From the NCBI RefSeq assembly GCF_035594125.1, contig NC_087155.1, forward strand, positions 1,180,001 to 1,244,000: DNA of 64,000 bases. The letters run 5' to 3'. The position numbers and the translations under genes were made by a program. The notes beneath the pieces are model-generated. The model was not told the origin of the DNA, made no database searches, and worked only from the letters and a program-made list of their open reading frames with translations. Numbering within the stretch: the stretch's first letter is position 1; each line of letters starts with the position of its first letter. Shown here in pieces: positions 1-11,199 of this stretch. The stretch comes from Scylla paramamosain (lineage: Eukaryota; Arthropoda; Malacostraca; Decapoda; Portunidae).

Positions 1-356
<356 letters not shown>

Positions 357-439
357 GAGAGTTTGGCAGCTCAGGATACGAGAGACTTGGAGTGTTAGCG
401 ATCGGGAGTCGGGAGGCGTGGGCGGTCATAGTGTAACTT

Positions 440-441
<2 letters not shown>

Positions 442-530
<89 letters not shown>
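442..530. repeat. (TC)n microsatellite, ~89 bp
   Basis: Perfect dinucleotide run without interruption. The Arg-Glu open frame on the minus strand is an artefact of the repeat. Confidence 0.97.
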
Positions 531-533
<3 letters not shown>

Positions 534-659
534 CCCTTTGAGAGGCGGCGACTCGATCTTGTGCGGACTGTGATTGAGTGAAGTGCGCCAAGTTTAGGGA
601 AGAGGGAAGCATTGAGGGAGGGAGGATGGGGATGAGGAGAGGATGAAGAGGAGAAATGA

Positions 660-1020
660 ATGAGAGTAGCGGGAACAATATTTAACCTAATGTAACTTAA
701 CCTAGCGTATCCTGACGTTCCTTATCTTGAGCCAGCCTAACATTCTAACCAAACTTAACCCAACCAAACTTAACGTACATAGACTTAACCTAACTTAACC
801 AGAATCAAACCTCTCCCTTCCAAACCTAATCTAGCGTCACCCAAGTAAAACTAATCTTACGTAACCAACCAATCAACAAGAGGAAAGATTTTTGGTGGAA
901 ATAACCAAACTTAACCTAAGATACAATCAATCTAATATATCACGAAAGGGTTATTATTTGTTTATTTATTTATTCATTTTATTTTATTTTATTTTATTTT
1001 ATTTTATTTTATTTATTTAA
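660..1020. repeat. Degenerate TTAACC-rich stretch, then (TTTTA)n
   Basis: From about 675 to 925 words such as 'cttaacctaacttaacc' and 'ccaaacttaac' recur irregularly. They contain CCTAA, the complement of the arthropod telomere unit TTAGG, but no regular pentamer array is present. 959-1020 is an AT-rich run of TTTTA/TTTAT units. I see no gene here. Confidence 0.5.
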
Positions 1021-1044
1021 TTATTCATTTTTGAGAGGCGGGGT

Positions 1045-1071
1045 AAGACTCAACACGTAACCTTGAGTCTG

Positions 1072-1136
<65 letters not shown>

Positions 1137-1240
1137 GTTACAATACTTCACGTAACCTTGAGTCTAGCAAGAGAGAGGGAGAAGGAGAGTGAAAGGTGAG
1201 GCAAGACTACACGTAACCTTGAGTCTGGAGAGAGAGAGGG
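1045..1240. repeat. Three-unit tandem repeat; (GA)n grown in unit 1
   Basis: The block 'cacgtaaccttgagtct' occurs at about 1053, 1149 and 1210, each time followed by a short GAGAG tail. In the first unit the tail has expanded to a perfect (GA)n of 62 bp (1074-1135); in the other two it stays short. Confidence 0.8.
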
Positions 1241-1640
1241 AGAGGACGAGGCGAGGCGTTAAGTTGGTGCACGGGAAGAGGCGGGATGAGACATTACTGG
1301 AGGTTCCTCTCAAGCCAAATTAGATTACGGTGGCGGCGAGGACAGCGGCCGTCACCGTGTCGCGCGCCTCGCATTCTTTACCTCCTCACTGCTGCGGCGC
1401 CTCCTCAAGCTTGATACCTCCGTCTGCTGTAAGTTTAGAGTGTAATTTTGACTGATGACAAGAGCAGCAATCAAGTATTTCAAAGCTTCTAGTGCGTATA
1501 GATCTATTTATTTATTTTTTATTGTTTTCCTTTAATCTTCCGTCTGTTGTGATTTCGCTTCAAGTCTGGTACTTTTGTGTGGTGTAAACTGAAAGTGTAG
1601 GTTTGAAAGACGCTGCTACAGGGACAGGATTATCGAATTT
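1241..1640. other. GC-rich unique segment, no clear gene
   Basis: 1290-1440 is CpG-rich compared with its surroundings and ends in a donor-like 'ctgctgtaagttt' near 1425-1438. The frame that starts at the ATG at 1286 stops before this site, so it could at most be a non-coding first exon. Nothing else is recognisable. Confidence 0.25.
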
Positions 1641-2090
1641 TTGCGGCAGCAGGGAGAACATTGCCTTCTGTAGCAGTATAAACAACATACCTCCTAATAT
1701 CAGTAGAAGAAACATTGCTATGCAGAAAAGTGCCGAGATTAACATTGGGAGAGGCTCAAAACAGAGTCGTGGAACGTAACCCCTTATTATGTAAAGAAGG
1801 GTTCCCAGTATGCGGATTCTCACTGTGCGAGGGCTTGGGGGAGCCTAACCCTTAGATATAACAAGACCCTTTCTTTTACTTCATATCTCTTCTAGCAAGA
1901 GAAAGACCACAACCTCCTGTAGCAGCAGAAACAGCAATACCTCCTTTTACGAGTAGAAGGAGCAGTATTACCACACACCTCTTATACCAACAGAATAAAC
2001 ATTACCCCCTGTATTCTCAGTATCAACAGAAACAGCATCACGTCCTATAACAGCAAGACAAATATCAGGAGCGGAATAACCTGCCGTACA
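1640..2090. repeat. Degenerate ~30-bp minisatellite
   Basis: Variants of 'cctcctgtagcagcagaaac' followed by 'agcaatac' recur roughly every 28-33 bp, for example around 1660, 1690, 1910, 1945, 2010 and 2040. Units are strongly diverged. The 87-codon minus-strand frame at 1560-1823 overlaps it and has no recognisable domain. Confidence 0.55.
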
Positions 2091-2130
2091 AGTAAGAGCG
2101 GAGTGTCTGAGGCCTTCCTTGCACCATTCA

Positions 2131-2201
2131 CACAGGGAACACACCTTTACGAGACTCCATTAGGTGCTCCTTTCCCTCAGCACCGCCGCGCCCGTGCTGG
2201 G

Positions 2202-2265
<64 letters not shown>

Positions 2266-2575
2266 ATCATCTACGTGTTATTGTCGCTGTTGTTGGTGGT
2301 GGTGGTGGTGGTGGTGGTGGTGGTGGTACTGCTGCTGCTGCTCTGAAACAGGTGTTGATTAGCATGAGTGTTAACATGCCTAAAAATACCAAACTGAGTC
2401 ACGGTGCTAGCAAACGTGTCAGCATGTCTGGAAATATAAGACTGAAACACGTGTTAGTCAGCGTGAGTGTCAGCGTGAGTGTCAGCGTGTGTGCAGGCAT
2501 GTCTGTGAACCACACTCCTGCACCTTTAGGAGACTCCATTAGACGCTCCTCGTGCTGAGCCTCGCCGCGGCCTGG
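2131..2575. repeat. Diverged ~65-bp direct duplication flanking microsatellites
   Basis: The block at 2140-2200 ('gagactccattaggtgctcc', then a cagcaccgccgcg-like end) is repeated at 2520-2575 ('gagactccattagacgctcc', then a gctgagcctcgccgcg end). Between them lie (GA)n at 2206-2260, (GGT)n at 2295-2327, a short (CTG)n, and 'gtcagcgtgagt' tandem words at 2455-2490. Confidence 0.65.
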
Positions 2576-2689
2576 ACAGCGTAGCGAGCCAGAGAACCAC
2601 GCCGCGCCTCCTCCTGCCTCCTGCCTTTGAGTACCGCAGAAATATTGGTGCCAGAGTGCCGCGGTGCATTACCTGCCGCCACACTGCCA

Positions 2690-2695
<6 letters not shown>

Positions 2696-2765
<70 letters not shown>

Positions 2766-2869
2766 AGGTAGACGTGGATAACATTGAGTCAGAATGAAAA
2801 GTAACCTGAAAAATGGAATGGATCGTTGAAATAAAAGAGGCAATGGGAAAAGAGAGATAGAGTGGCGAG

Positions 2870-2930
<61 letters not shown>
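2696..2930. repeat. (CT)n and (GA)n inverted pair
   Basis: (CT)n at 2696-2764 and (GA)n at 2873-2930 are reverse complements about 108 bp apart, so this segment could form a hairpin. Open frames across it are repeat read-through. Confidence 0.95.
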
Positions 2931-2936
<6 letters not shown>

Positions 2937-3256
2937 CGGTAAGAGTAAAATCTATACCGTACATCAGAATTCACAAAAGAAATACAGGAAATGGAGGGAC
3001 AATTTATTTATACCATTTATTCTTCGCAGCTAAATGGAATAAAACTTGACCCAATAAAACAACACTGAATTTTTACCTCGATTATTGAAAACAAAATATA
3101 CGCGTACCTACAAACGTACACACATACATACACGTTACTGAAATACATATATATTCTTCCACCCTCCTTCATCTTTGCTTTTTCCACCGTTCTTTTCTTC
3201 TATTTTATTTTATTTCTTTCTCCTACTTTCTCTCTCATTTTTAGTTTGGTTATATA
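2931..3256. other. AT-rich spacer, nothing recognised
   Basis: AT-rich sequence with short 'cacatacatacac' words. I see no splice-framed open stretch, RNA gene or element boundary. Confidence 0.5.
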
Positions 3257-3430
3257 TGGTGTGTGTGTGTGTGTGTGTGTGGGGGGGGGAGGGGGCGGTG
3301 AGTGAGTGGTGCATGTTTCTGTCTGTCTGTTTGTTTGTCTGCTTGTCTATCTGTTTGTGTGTGTGTCTGTCTGTCTTTCTGTCTGTCTGTCTGTCTGTCT
3401 GTCTGGCCGTCTAATATTCATCTTATACTT

Positions 3431-3461
<31 letters not shown>

Positions 3462-3632
3462 TCCTCCTCCTCCTCCTCCTCCTCCTCCTCCTCCTCCTCC
3501 TCCTTTTGCTCTTTTTTCTTATTTCAGAACAATATTTAATTTCTTGATTATACCATCTAGAACTAAACATCATTACAATTACCCTCCTCCTCCTCCTCCT
3601 CCTCCTCCTCCTCCTCCTCCTCCTCCTCCTCC
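3257..3632. repeat. (GT)n, (GTCT)n and two (CCT)n tracts
   Basis: (GT)n at 3259-3280, imperfect (GTCT)n with GTTT interruptions at 3319-3412, and (CCT)n at 3437-3504 and 3583-3632. Poly-Ser, poly-Leu and poly-Arg frames here come from the trinucleotide repeat. Confidence 0.95.
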
Positions 3633-3769
3633 CTGCAAACAGCCACGTAAGGACAAGATGGTGTTTCACAGTTACATTAGCCAAAGTAAAGTTAAGCTTA
3701 TTAGGTGGGAAATAATCTAATGTGTTCTTATTTCTTCATCTTATAGTCTCGTTTATTTTCCTCTTGGTT

Positions 3770-3915
3770 CTCTTCTTCATTATCATCATCATCATTATCA
3801 TCAATATCGTTACTGTCTTCGTCATTATCATCATCATTATCGTCATCACCCTCTCCCTTCTCATCTCATCCTTATCCCCTGCTACTTTCGTAATATTTTC
3901 CTTCTATTCCTCTTG

Positions 3916-3966
<51 letters not shown>

Positions 3967-4200
3967 TCCACGTCCTTTTCCTTTTATCTTCCTCTTTCTC
4001 ATCTTCGCTTTATCATCTCTTCCTCTTATTCCACCACCACCACCACCACCACCACCACCACCACCACCACCACGACTCGTCTCCTCCTCATCATAATCAT
4101 CATTGCCAGCCATTACTAGTTCGCTCAGGATCAAAAGACTCCTCAAACTTTCTTCAGTGGTTCTTTTTTTCTCGTTTTTTTTTTGCGGGGAAGGTTTTTT

Positions 4201-4270
<70 letters not shown>

Positions 4271-4500
4271 CGATCATGTGGGAGATTTTTGCCTTTTCCT
4301 CCCTTCCTCCCTCCCTCCCTTCCTCCTTCCCTCCTCTCACTCCCCTTCCTTCCCTCCATCCCTCCCACCCTTCCCTTCCTCCTCTTCCTCCCTCCCCTCC
4401 TTCCCTTCCCTCATTTAATTCCTTCCTTCCACCCTCCTCCCCTCCCTTCCTCCCTCTCCTAATTCCTCCACTTCCTTCCTTCCTTCCTTCTTGCGTCTCC
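3770..4500. repeat. Cluster: (ATC)n, (ATT)n, (CCA)n, (TG)n, CCTT-rich
   Basis: Cryptic (ATC)n at 3780-3850, (ATT)n at 3920-3964, (CCA)n at 4031-4073, (TG)n at 4205-4267, and irregular CCTT/CCCT pyrimidine sequence at 4290-4495. All open frames over it reflect composition. Confidence 0.95.
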
Positions 4501-4731
4501 ATTTCGCTCTCCGTCCACCGCAGAAATCGTAAAGTCGCGAGACATAAATTTTACGCTCGGCGGCGCTTCCACACAGAGCTCATCTCCGTCTCTCTTTGAA
4601 ATTGTAATGAGGACAAGACCCTGGCGAGCCGCACTGTGACATCCGGGCCGCCGCTGCTCACCCTTAGGTATCGATGTGTTGTGTGCAGCCTATCAATAAC
4701 TTTGTAAGAGGTACACTCAGTGGGGTTTTTT

Positions 4732-4773
<42 letters not shown>

Positions 4774-5377
4774 ATGCATGAACGCTGTGGCAATAACCAG
4801 TGGAAGGGTCAAGTCTGTAGTCTCAGTCCTGTGCACTTAGTAAATCTGATAAACAAACAAAGCATCATGTGGTGTTTGTATCCCGCCACACCAGTCCGGG
4901 GCTCGTGAGAAGGCTCCGTAACCCTGAGCAGAGGGCCAGATAATTACTGGAGCCACGCGCGGGAACTTGGGTTTGTGCGGGGCGGCAGGTGTGGCGGGGT
5001 GCGGCAGGCGGGGCGAGGCGATGTAAGCTAGGTAAGGAAGGTAGGAAAGGAGAGTGGGCTGGGGAAGCAGGCGAGGTGTTCAAGGCAGGCGGATGTGCAA
5101 GGCGAGGCGGCTGGAGCGAGGCGGGCGCACAGGATATATCGAGAATAGAGCGCAAAATATGTTGTGGCAAATATTTACGCGTGTGTGTGGAAATATTTAT
5201 CAGAAAAGTGTGCCATCAGTGCCGCGGCGGGTGGTGGCGCTGCCCGTTCTTGCGGCATTTTTGCTCCAGTCATTATAAGGCTTGTGTTTAGGTGGTGAAA
5301 AACTGTATGCCATGCTCAGCGGTGCTCGTGCAGGAATGGAGAGCTTGGGGTAATGTTGTCTGTCGTGTGTCTGTCTC

Positions 5378-5381
<4 letters not shown>
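4500..5381. other. Mostly unique DNA with a GC-rich island
   Basis: 4735-4770 is (GT)n. 4960-5145 is unusually GC-rich for this window, built of 'gcggggcggcagg'-like words, and its plus-strand open frame (4989-5291) follows that composition. I recognise no protein; a CpG-rich promoter region is possible but unsupported. Confidence 0.3.

Positions 5382-5420
<39 letters not shown>
5382..5420. repeat. (CA)n microsatellite
   Basis: Perfect dinucleotide run of about 38 bp, followed by a short duplicated 'cagttaaag' word. Confidence 0.95.
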
Positions 5421-5423
<3 letters not shown>

Positions 5424-5639
5424 AAAGCAGTTAAAGGGTTAAAGCAAAGAAAGCGATAAGAACATAAACAACAAGTATTTTAGAAACGTTGATATTTTAG
5501 TTTTTATTTATTTTATTTTATTTGATGGCTAGAATAATTACGCTGAGATTAAATATTTTATCTCTTTACGTTAGGTTTAAAGATTTCGCCTGTTAATATA
5601 AGAGAAAATTCTATCTGTTGCGTTCTTCTTCCTTTGATT

Positions 5640-5760
5640 ATTACTATTTTTAATGCTGGACTGGTACTGGTCGAGGGCATAAAAAATACGACGAAAAAAA
5701 AAATAAATAAATAAATAAAAGCCCCACTCTAGATGCCAGTCCTAAAAGAGAATACCCAAA
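5640..5760. mobile_element. Old fragment of decapod repeat B
   Basis: The order 'ctggtactggtcgagggca', an A-rich stretch, then 'aaaagccccactctagatgc' and 'cagtcc' parallels the repeat at 41018-41222 (caccggccaagggca, A-rich, aaaaggcctactgaagtgc). The copy is partial and strongly diverged, with a secondary AAAT expansion at 5697-5718. Confidence 0.45.
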
Positions 5761-5904
5761 AAGAACATTCGAAATTACAAGAAGTGCCACGAGATTTAAT
5801 GAAAGGCTCCTGCTACCTTCACTCTTACGCGTCACACACGTCACACACACCACCTTCACCTGTATAATATAATGATAATAATGCGCATATAAATTAATAA
5901 AAAA

Positions 5905-6400
5905 AAGAACCCGGAAACTTTAGATGTAAGAGATGAAACCTTCCTGTCCTTGAAAACTCTGGATAAGATAAATAAAGACAGACAGACAAAAATAATCCAC
6001 GTGTTACCTGTAGATCTAAAAAAGAAAAAGGAGTAGAAAAATTAACGTATAACAATGAAATATTCCACACGTTACCTTTAAGACGCAAAAATCCTCCCCA
6101 TGACCTCCATGGGATACTGACAAAAAAGGTCTACGTGTTACTCTTTTAATTAGTACTGCTAGTTATTTTTTTTATTTGGTATATGAAGTCCACGTGTTGC
6201 CTCTGGATATGAAAAGGTCAGCGTGCTATCTTAAGATGAAAAAGAAAGGAAAATTAGTAAAAATTGTGACCTTCAGATAAAAAAAAAGATTGATCATGTT
6301 ACCTTTAGATTAAAACGAAAAAAAAATCAAATAATTAATAAAGAAAAAGGAAATCTACATACCGTTAGACTGAAGAAGAAAATTGTGTTGTCTCTATATG
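5905..6400. repeat. Degenerate tandem array around CCACGTGTTACC
   Basis: Variants of 'ccacgtgttacctttagat' followed by an A-rich spacer recur at about 5997, 6064, 6131, 6190, 6218, 6294 and 6353, usually about 60-67 bp apart with some half steps. Divergence is high. No frame is conserved between units. Confidence 0.6.
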
Positions 6401-6500
6401 AAACCCCATCTGTATTCAGTCAGCTTTACCTTGATATTCATAGCGTTATTATTGTTATTTGTCGTTTTTTCCTGTCTTTAAACATTGTAGGTTAATGGTT

Positions 6501-6501
<1 letters not shown>

Positions 6502-6571
<70 letters not shown>
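6502..6571. repeat. (GA)n microsatellite, ~70 bp
   Basis: Perfect dinucleotide run. Confidence 0.97.
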
Positions 6572-6573
<2 letters not shown>

Positions 6574-6654
6574 TAGATAATGAACAATAATTAAGAGATG
6601 AAACAGGAAAGGACTGGTAAGATATAAAAAAAAAAGATAAATCAGTCTGCCAGT

Positions 6655-6802
6655 CAGTAATTCAGCTAGTCAGTCAGTCAGTCAGTCAGGACCAGTTTGA
6701 CATAATACCTGGTCGACAGCAACGCAGACACACCCATCAGTCAGTCAGTCAGTCAGTCAGTCAGTCAGTTAGTCAGTCAGGTACTCAGCTTATAAAAGAA
6801 AG

Positions 6803-6868
<66 letters not shown>

Positions 6869-6869
6869 T
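6655..6869. repeat. (TCAG)n tracts and (AAT)n
   Basis: Tetranucleotide TCAG/CAGT tracts at 6667-6690 and 6737-6780 are separated by a unique 50-bp segment. A perfect (AAT)n follows at 6803-6869. Confidence 0.93.
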
Positions 6870-7154
6870 GAAAGAAAAAAAAAACTTAAATATTACGAGT
6901 TGTATTGAATAATTGAACCACTTACAGATGAATATATTAGTGCCGATATATTGGCAGTGCGATGGAGTGCTGTGAACCAAGTCAATCAAGTGTTAAATGT
7001 CCTGACGTACATACACTTACTGGCGTGTTTGAACCCGTCACTACTCCCCCGTGATGACTCGCGCAGGGTGGCAATGGAAGGCTGCCTGAAACAAATAATT
7101 AATTGAAATACGAAAGAGTGCAAAATTTATCTGCGCGGCTTATTGGATTTACAT
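6870..7154. other. Unique spacer, nothing recognised
   Basis: Non-repetitive sequence without convincing coding, RNA or element signals. Confidence 0.5.
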
Positions 7155-7522
7155 GTGGGAGGAGGAGGAGGAGGAGGAGGAGGAGATGGGAGGGAGGGAT
7201 AGGTTGAGAAAGAAGAGGAAGAAGTGAGCGATAGTAGAAGAACGAGAAAAGAAGGAGGAAGAGGAGGAGGAGATGGATAGGTAGAAGGAAAAGAGAGGGA
7301 GAGATAGTGGAGGAGAGAGAAAGATAGGTGGAGGAAAGAGATGAAAGGATATACAGGTGAATATCCAATGAAAAACGAAACCAAATAAAAAGGAGGAAGA
7401 GGAAGAAGGAGGAGGAGTAGGAGAGGGAAGGATAGGTGGAGAAAGATGAGGAAGAGGAGGAATATACTAATGAATATTCCACCACCACTCCACTACTACT
7501 ACTACTACTACTACTGCTACTG

Positions 7523-7576
<54 letters not shown>

Positions 7577-8068
7577 TCACCACCACCACCATCAGCTCAT
7601 CTGCAGCATTAAAAAGAAAAAAAATCATAAAAGCATTTCGGAAAACTTAATTAAATTTTGTTGCCATGACGCTTAATATCTTAGATGCGGATTGGAGCAG
7701 GAGGAGGAGGAGGAGGAGGAGGACGAGGAAGAAGAAGAAAAGAACTTGTGTTTCTTTTCTTTATTTTTTTCTGATTTTTCATTCCACATTACCTCCTCCT
7801 CCTCCTCCTCCTCCTCCTCCTCCTCCTCCTCCTCCTCCTCCTCCTCCTCCTCCCGCTCCTCAAAATTCCCTTTGTTTCTTCTCTCTTCCCATCTGCGCGC
7901 ACCTCTCTTCCTCCTCCTCTTCTTTCTTTTCCCTCCTCATTTTCTTCCTCTGAATTCCCTTTGTTTCTTCTTTTTATTTCTTTTCTGCTGGCACCTTTCT
8001 ATCTCCTCCTCCTCCTCCTCCTCCTCCTCCTCCTCCTCCTCCTCCTCCTCCTCCTCCTCCTCCTCCTG
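7155..8068. repeat. Trinucleotide cluster: (GAG)n, (ACT)n, (CCT)n
   Basis: (GAG)n at 7157-7185 followed by GA/GGA-rich purine sequence to about 7460, (ACT)n at 7492-7576, (CCT)n at 7792-7853 and again at 8003-8067. 'gaattccctttgtttcttct' at 7950-7970 repeats a word near 7863-7882, a local ~88-bp duplication. Confidence 0.93.
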
Positions 8069-8208
8069 CCGCCAAGGCCAGCCTCCAGGAATCCATAATT
8101 TGGTCTGAGCAGTCCTAATTAAAGGTACGGCAAGTTTAAGGAACGACGCCACGTTTTGTAAATAATCATAATTACTTTTCTTCTTCTTCCGTTTGCCTTC
8201 TGCTGTCT

Positions 8209-8319
8209 TTGTCTGTCTGTCTGTCTGTCTGTCTGGATGGATGGATGGATGGATGGATGGATGGATGGCTTGATGGATGGTTGAATGAGTGGATGAATGG
8301 ATGGGTGGATAGCTGTTTG

Positions 8320-8400
<81 letters not shown>
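8209..8400. repeat. Compound (GTCT)n-(GATG)n-(CT)n
   Basis: (GTCT)n at 8209-8234, (GATG)n with variants at 8235-8310, then perfect (CT)n at 8331-8400. Confidence 0.96.
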
Positions 8401-8403
<3 letters not shown>

Positions 8404-8890
8404 AGGGGATGAGTGATTTATCAAAAGTTTGGAAATAGTGAGGAAAATATTTACCAAAACCGTGACAATTGAGCATGTTTGTCCATCACTAGTGACAGAC
8501 GTGGTGCTGTTTTGCTTTCCACTTCCTCGCCCCAAGTCAGCTTTCAGTGCAATGGCTGAGTGATTTATGAAGGGTGTTGGGCAATAATGGGGGTAGTATT
8601 TACACAGAAGCAAGACTAGTCGGGAATAAATTCACTTCATATCATGTATTTTTTTTCCTTTCACCTCCGCTTCCCGACTTGCATGTGTTAGCAAGAGATA
8701 ATATTAATTCCACGGTAAGAGTGGAGTGAGAACATAACATCTCGCTGCTAATATGAAGGGTTATATTTATGGAGTTGTATTCTGTGCGTTGTCAGTTCTT
8801 GCCCGCCCTCGCCCGACACACCAGCTTTCAGTGTAATGCGTGAACGATGCATTAGTGCTGGGAAACAATAATGCGCGGTGGTGCAGCAGA
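8404..8890. repeat. Degenerate tandem repeat, ~145-bp step
   Basis: 'gagtgatttat' occurs near 8410 and near 8555. 'cagctttcagtgcaatg' near 8537 matches 'cagctttcagtgtaatg' near 8822, about two steps further. Each is followed by a 'gggcaataatg'-like word. Units are diverged and share no open frame. Confidence 0.5.
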
Positions 8891-9149
8891 AACAAAGAGC
8901 AACACCAGATGTATTAGGAATCATTTCGAAACCCCCGCCTCAGTCCAGGTCAAAAATTTCGCTCACTCCGTTTTCTCTTATATTTACGTATTTGCTGCCG
9001 AGTGAATGGAAAAAAAATTGCATTTCGGCCGCCAAAGTCTACGGGAAATTAATGGAATTCAGTGAGAAAAGCAATTATGGAAGTTTCCAAAATATTTTCT
9101 TCCGACACTTGGCACCGCTGAAATGTCCCGGTGGCCTTAATTATTGGGG

Positions 9150-9640
9150 CTTCGGGCGCTGGGTGGCTTGGCGCGGCGTTGCTGTGCCTTGCGCGGCGTC
9201 GAATTGCTTTGCGTGGCGTTTCGTTGCCTTTTGTTGTCTCGTGTTGTGTTGCTTTTCGTGAGTTGAGTTGAGTTACGTTTTCTTTTTTTGCCCTGAGTTG
9301 CATTGCGATGAATTGCGTTTCCTTGTGTTGCCTTGTGATGCTTTGGTTTGCGATGTCTTGTATTATCTTGTGTTCTTCGTGTTGCCTTGCGTTGCCTGTG
9401 TCGCCTTGTGCTGTGTTGCGTTCCTTTACGTGACTTTGTGTTGTATTATTTGTGTTATAGTGTTTTGTTTTGTGTTGCGCGACTTTGCGTTTCGTGGCGT
9501 TGTTTTGTGTTATCCAGTGTTGCGTTCCCTTGCGTTTTGTTGTCTTGTGTCACCTTATGTTCCATTGCGTTGTGTTGCGTTTTGCGTGGCGGTTGCCTTG
9601 GTATGTTTTGCGTTTCAAAGCATAGCGTTGTGTTGCCTGC
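9150..9640. repeat. Cryptic GTTGC/GTTTT-type simple region
   Basis: Words such as 'gcgttgc', 'tgtgttgc' and 'ccttgtgttgc' recur every 5-10 bp for nearly 500 bp on a G+T-rich plus strand. The Cys/Val/Leu-rich open frames at 9268-9785 are consequences of this composition. Confidence 0.6.
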
Positions 9641-9802
9641 GTGGCTTGGTGATCCCAACACGGGGGGCGGAGTGTTCTGTGGGGCGGCGCCGCGCACTGA
9701 GAGGATTACTGCCGCCACGAACATTATGCCGGTGCTGCTGGTGGTGGTGGTGGTGCTGGTGCTGACGCCAAGGCTAATAGAGTGATGTTTCATTGATGTG
9801 TG

Positions 9803-9805
<3 letters not shown>

Positions 9806-9898
<93 letters not shown>
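9806..9898. repeat. (TC)n microsatellite, ~93 bp, one CC interruption
   Basis: Dinucleotide run interrupted once near 9847-9849. Confidence 0.97.
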
Positions 9899-9901
<3 letters not shown>

Positions 9902-10137
9902 TCAAGGTTACTCGGTCTTATGAATTTCTCGCTAAATTCTGCAACATTTCTGTATTTTTTCCTTTTCTTTTAACTTTCCTGCCTTGGAGAGAGAAAAATT
10001 TAGGCCACCTCCAAAATTCAATTGATTTCTGCCCGCTTCCTCTCTTCCTATTTCTTTTTCTTTATTTTCTTTTTAATGGAGCGGAAATAAGGGAAATAAG
10101 TGGTTTTGCCCTAAATTGTTTTCGTTTTTGCTTTTGT

Positions 10138-10262
10138 TGTTGGTGGTGGTGATGGAGGTGGTGGTGGTGGTGGTGGTGATGGAGGTGGTGGTGGTGGTGG
10201 TGGTGGTGGTGGTGGTGGTGGTGGTGGTGATGGAGGTGGTGGTGGTGGTGGTGGTGGTGGTT
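10138..10262. repeat. (GGT)n with GAT interruptions
   Basis: About 125 bp of GGT units with a 'gatggaggt' interruption at three regular-looking places (about 10150, 10178 and 10229), suggesting local duplication of blocks within the microsatellite. Confidence 0.95.
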
Positions 10263-10562
10263 GTGATGGTGAGGGTGATAGTTGATTTTAGGGACTCGAA
10301 AAAAAATAAATAAAAAATAAATAAATAAAAACCCACACTAAGCAAAAAAATAAAATAATTCTGTAGTATCTTTCTTTTTCGGAAACGGGAAGAAATATAA
10401 ATGAATAAGAACTGTCCTTGTCTGGTTTCGTTTTAAAAATAACCATATATATATTTTTTTTTTCTTGGCGCATCGAATTGAAAAGAGGATTAGAAAAATT
10501 TTATCCCACCAATGAACAGTATTAATTCTTGTACGTTCCTTCCCTTAAATAAAATAAATAAT

Positions 10563-10616
10563 GACAATGATACTACTGCTACTGCTACTACTATTACTAC
10601 TACTACTACTACTACA

Positions 10617-10696
<80 letters not shown>
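10563..10696. repeat. (ACT)n passing into (AAT)n
   Basis: Imperfect then perfect (ACT)n to about 10651, directly continued by (AAT)n to 10696. Confidence 0.95.
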
Positions 10697-10701
<5 letters not shown>

Positions 10702-10702
10702 A

Positions 10703-10800
10703 GATAGATAAGAACATAAGAACATAAGGGAAGCTGCAGGAGCCATCAGACCTACACTGGTAGTCACTGCATCAAACACATCTATTTCTACCTTCTAATC
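10703..10800 (+). mobile_element. Decapod interspersed repeat A, copy 1
   Basis: The segment begins 'agataagaacataagaacat' and continues with 'gggaagctgcaggagccatc', 'cctacactgg' and 'cagtcactgcat'. It is shared in order with 34467-34600, and I remember closely similar sequence as an abundant decapod repeat. The left end abuts the (AAT)n tract. No coding capacity is visible. Confidence 0.6.
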
Positions 10801-10978
10801 CTCTTTTGAAAATTAGAGGGAAAAAAAATGAAAACGAAGAGTAAGAAAAAATATAGTGCACATAAATTAATAAAATAAGAAAAGTGTAATTAATTATGAT
10901 GATTAAATAAAAAAAAATCATAAGAGGAAAACATTGTAGCAAAAATTTGAAAGGAATTAAACATTTTCAATAGAAAAT

Positions 10979-10985
10979 AATAATG

Positions 10986-11041
<56 letters not shown>
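10979..11041. repeat. (AAT)n microsatellite
   Basis: Nearly perfect run of about 63 bp with one GAT near its start. Confidence 0.97.
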
Positions 11042-11042
<1 letters not shown>

Positions 11043-11125
11043 TACACTTCCGTAGTGCAAAAATGTTAGAAAATAAATAGAGACAAACAAAAATAGTAGG
11101 TGAAACAATGTCTAAGATCCCCATT

Positions 11126-11129
<4 letters not shown>

Positions 11130-11197
<68 letters not shown>
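11130..11197. repeat. (GA)n microsatellite, ~68 bp
   Basis: Perfect dinucleotide run. Confidence 0.97.

Positions 11198-11199
<2 letters not shown>

Noticed and set aside
9268..9785. Cys/Val-rich frames resembling a secreted or membrane protein
   Set aside because: Produced by GTTGC-type cryptic repetition. Two overlapping plus frames and one minus frame are open together.
10276..10345. A third copy of decapod repeat B
   Set aside because: Only an A/T-rich stretch and 'aaaacccacact' resemble it, which is too little to call.
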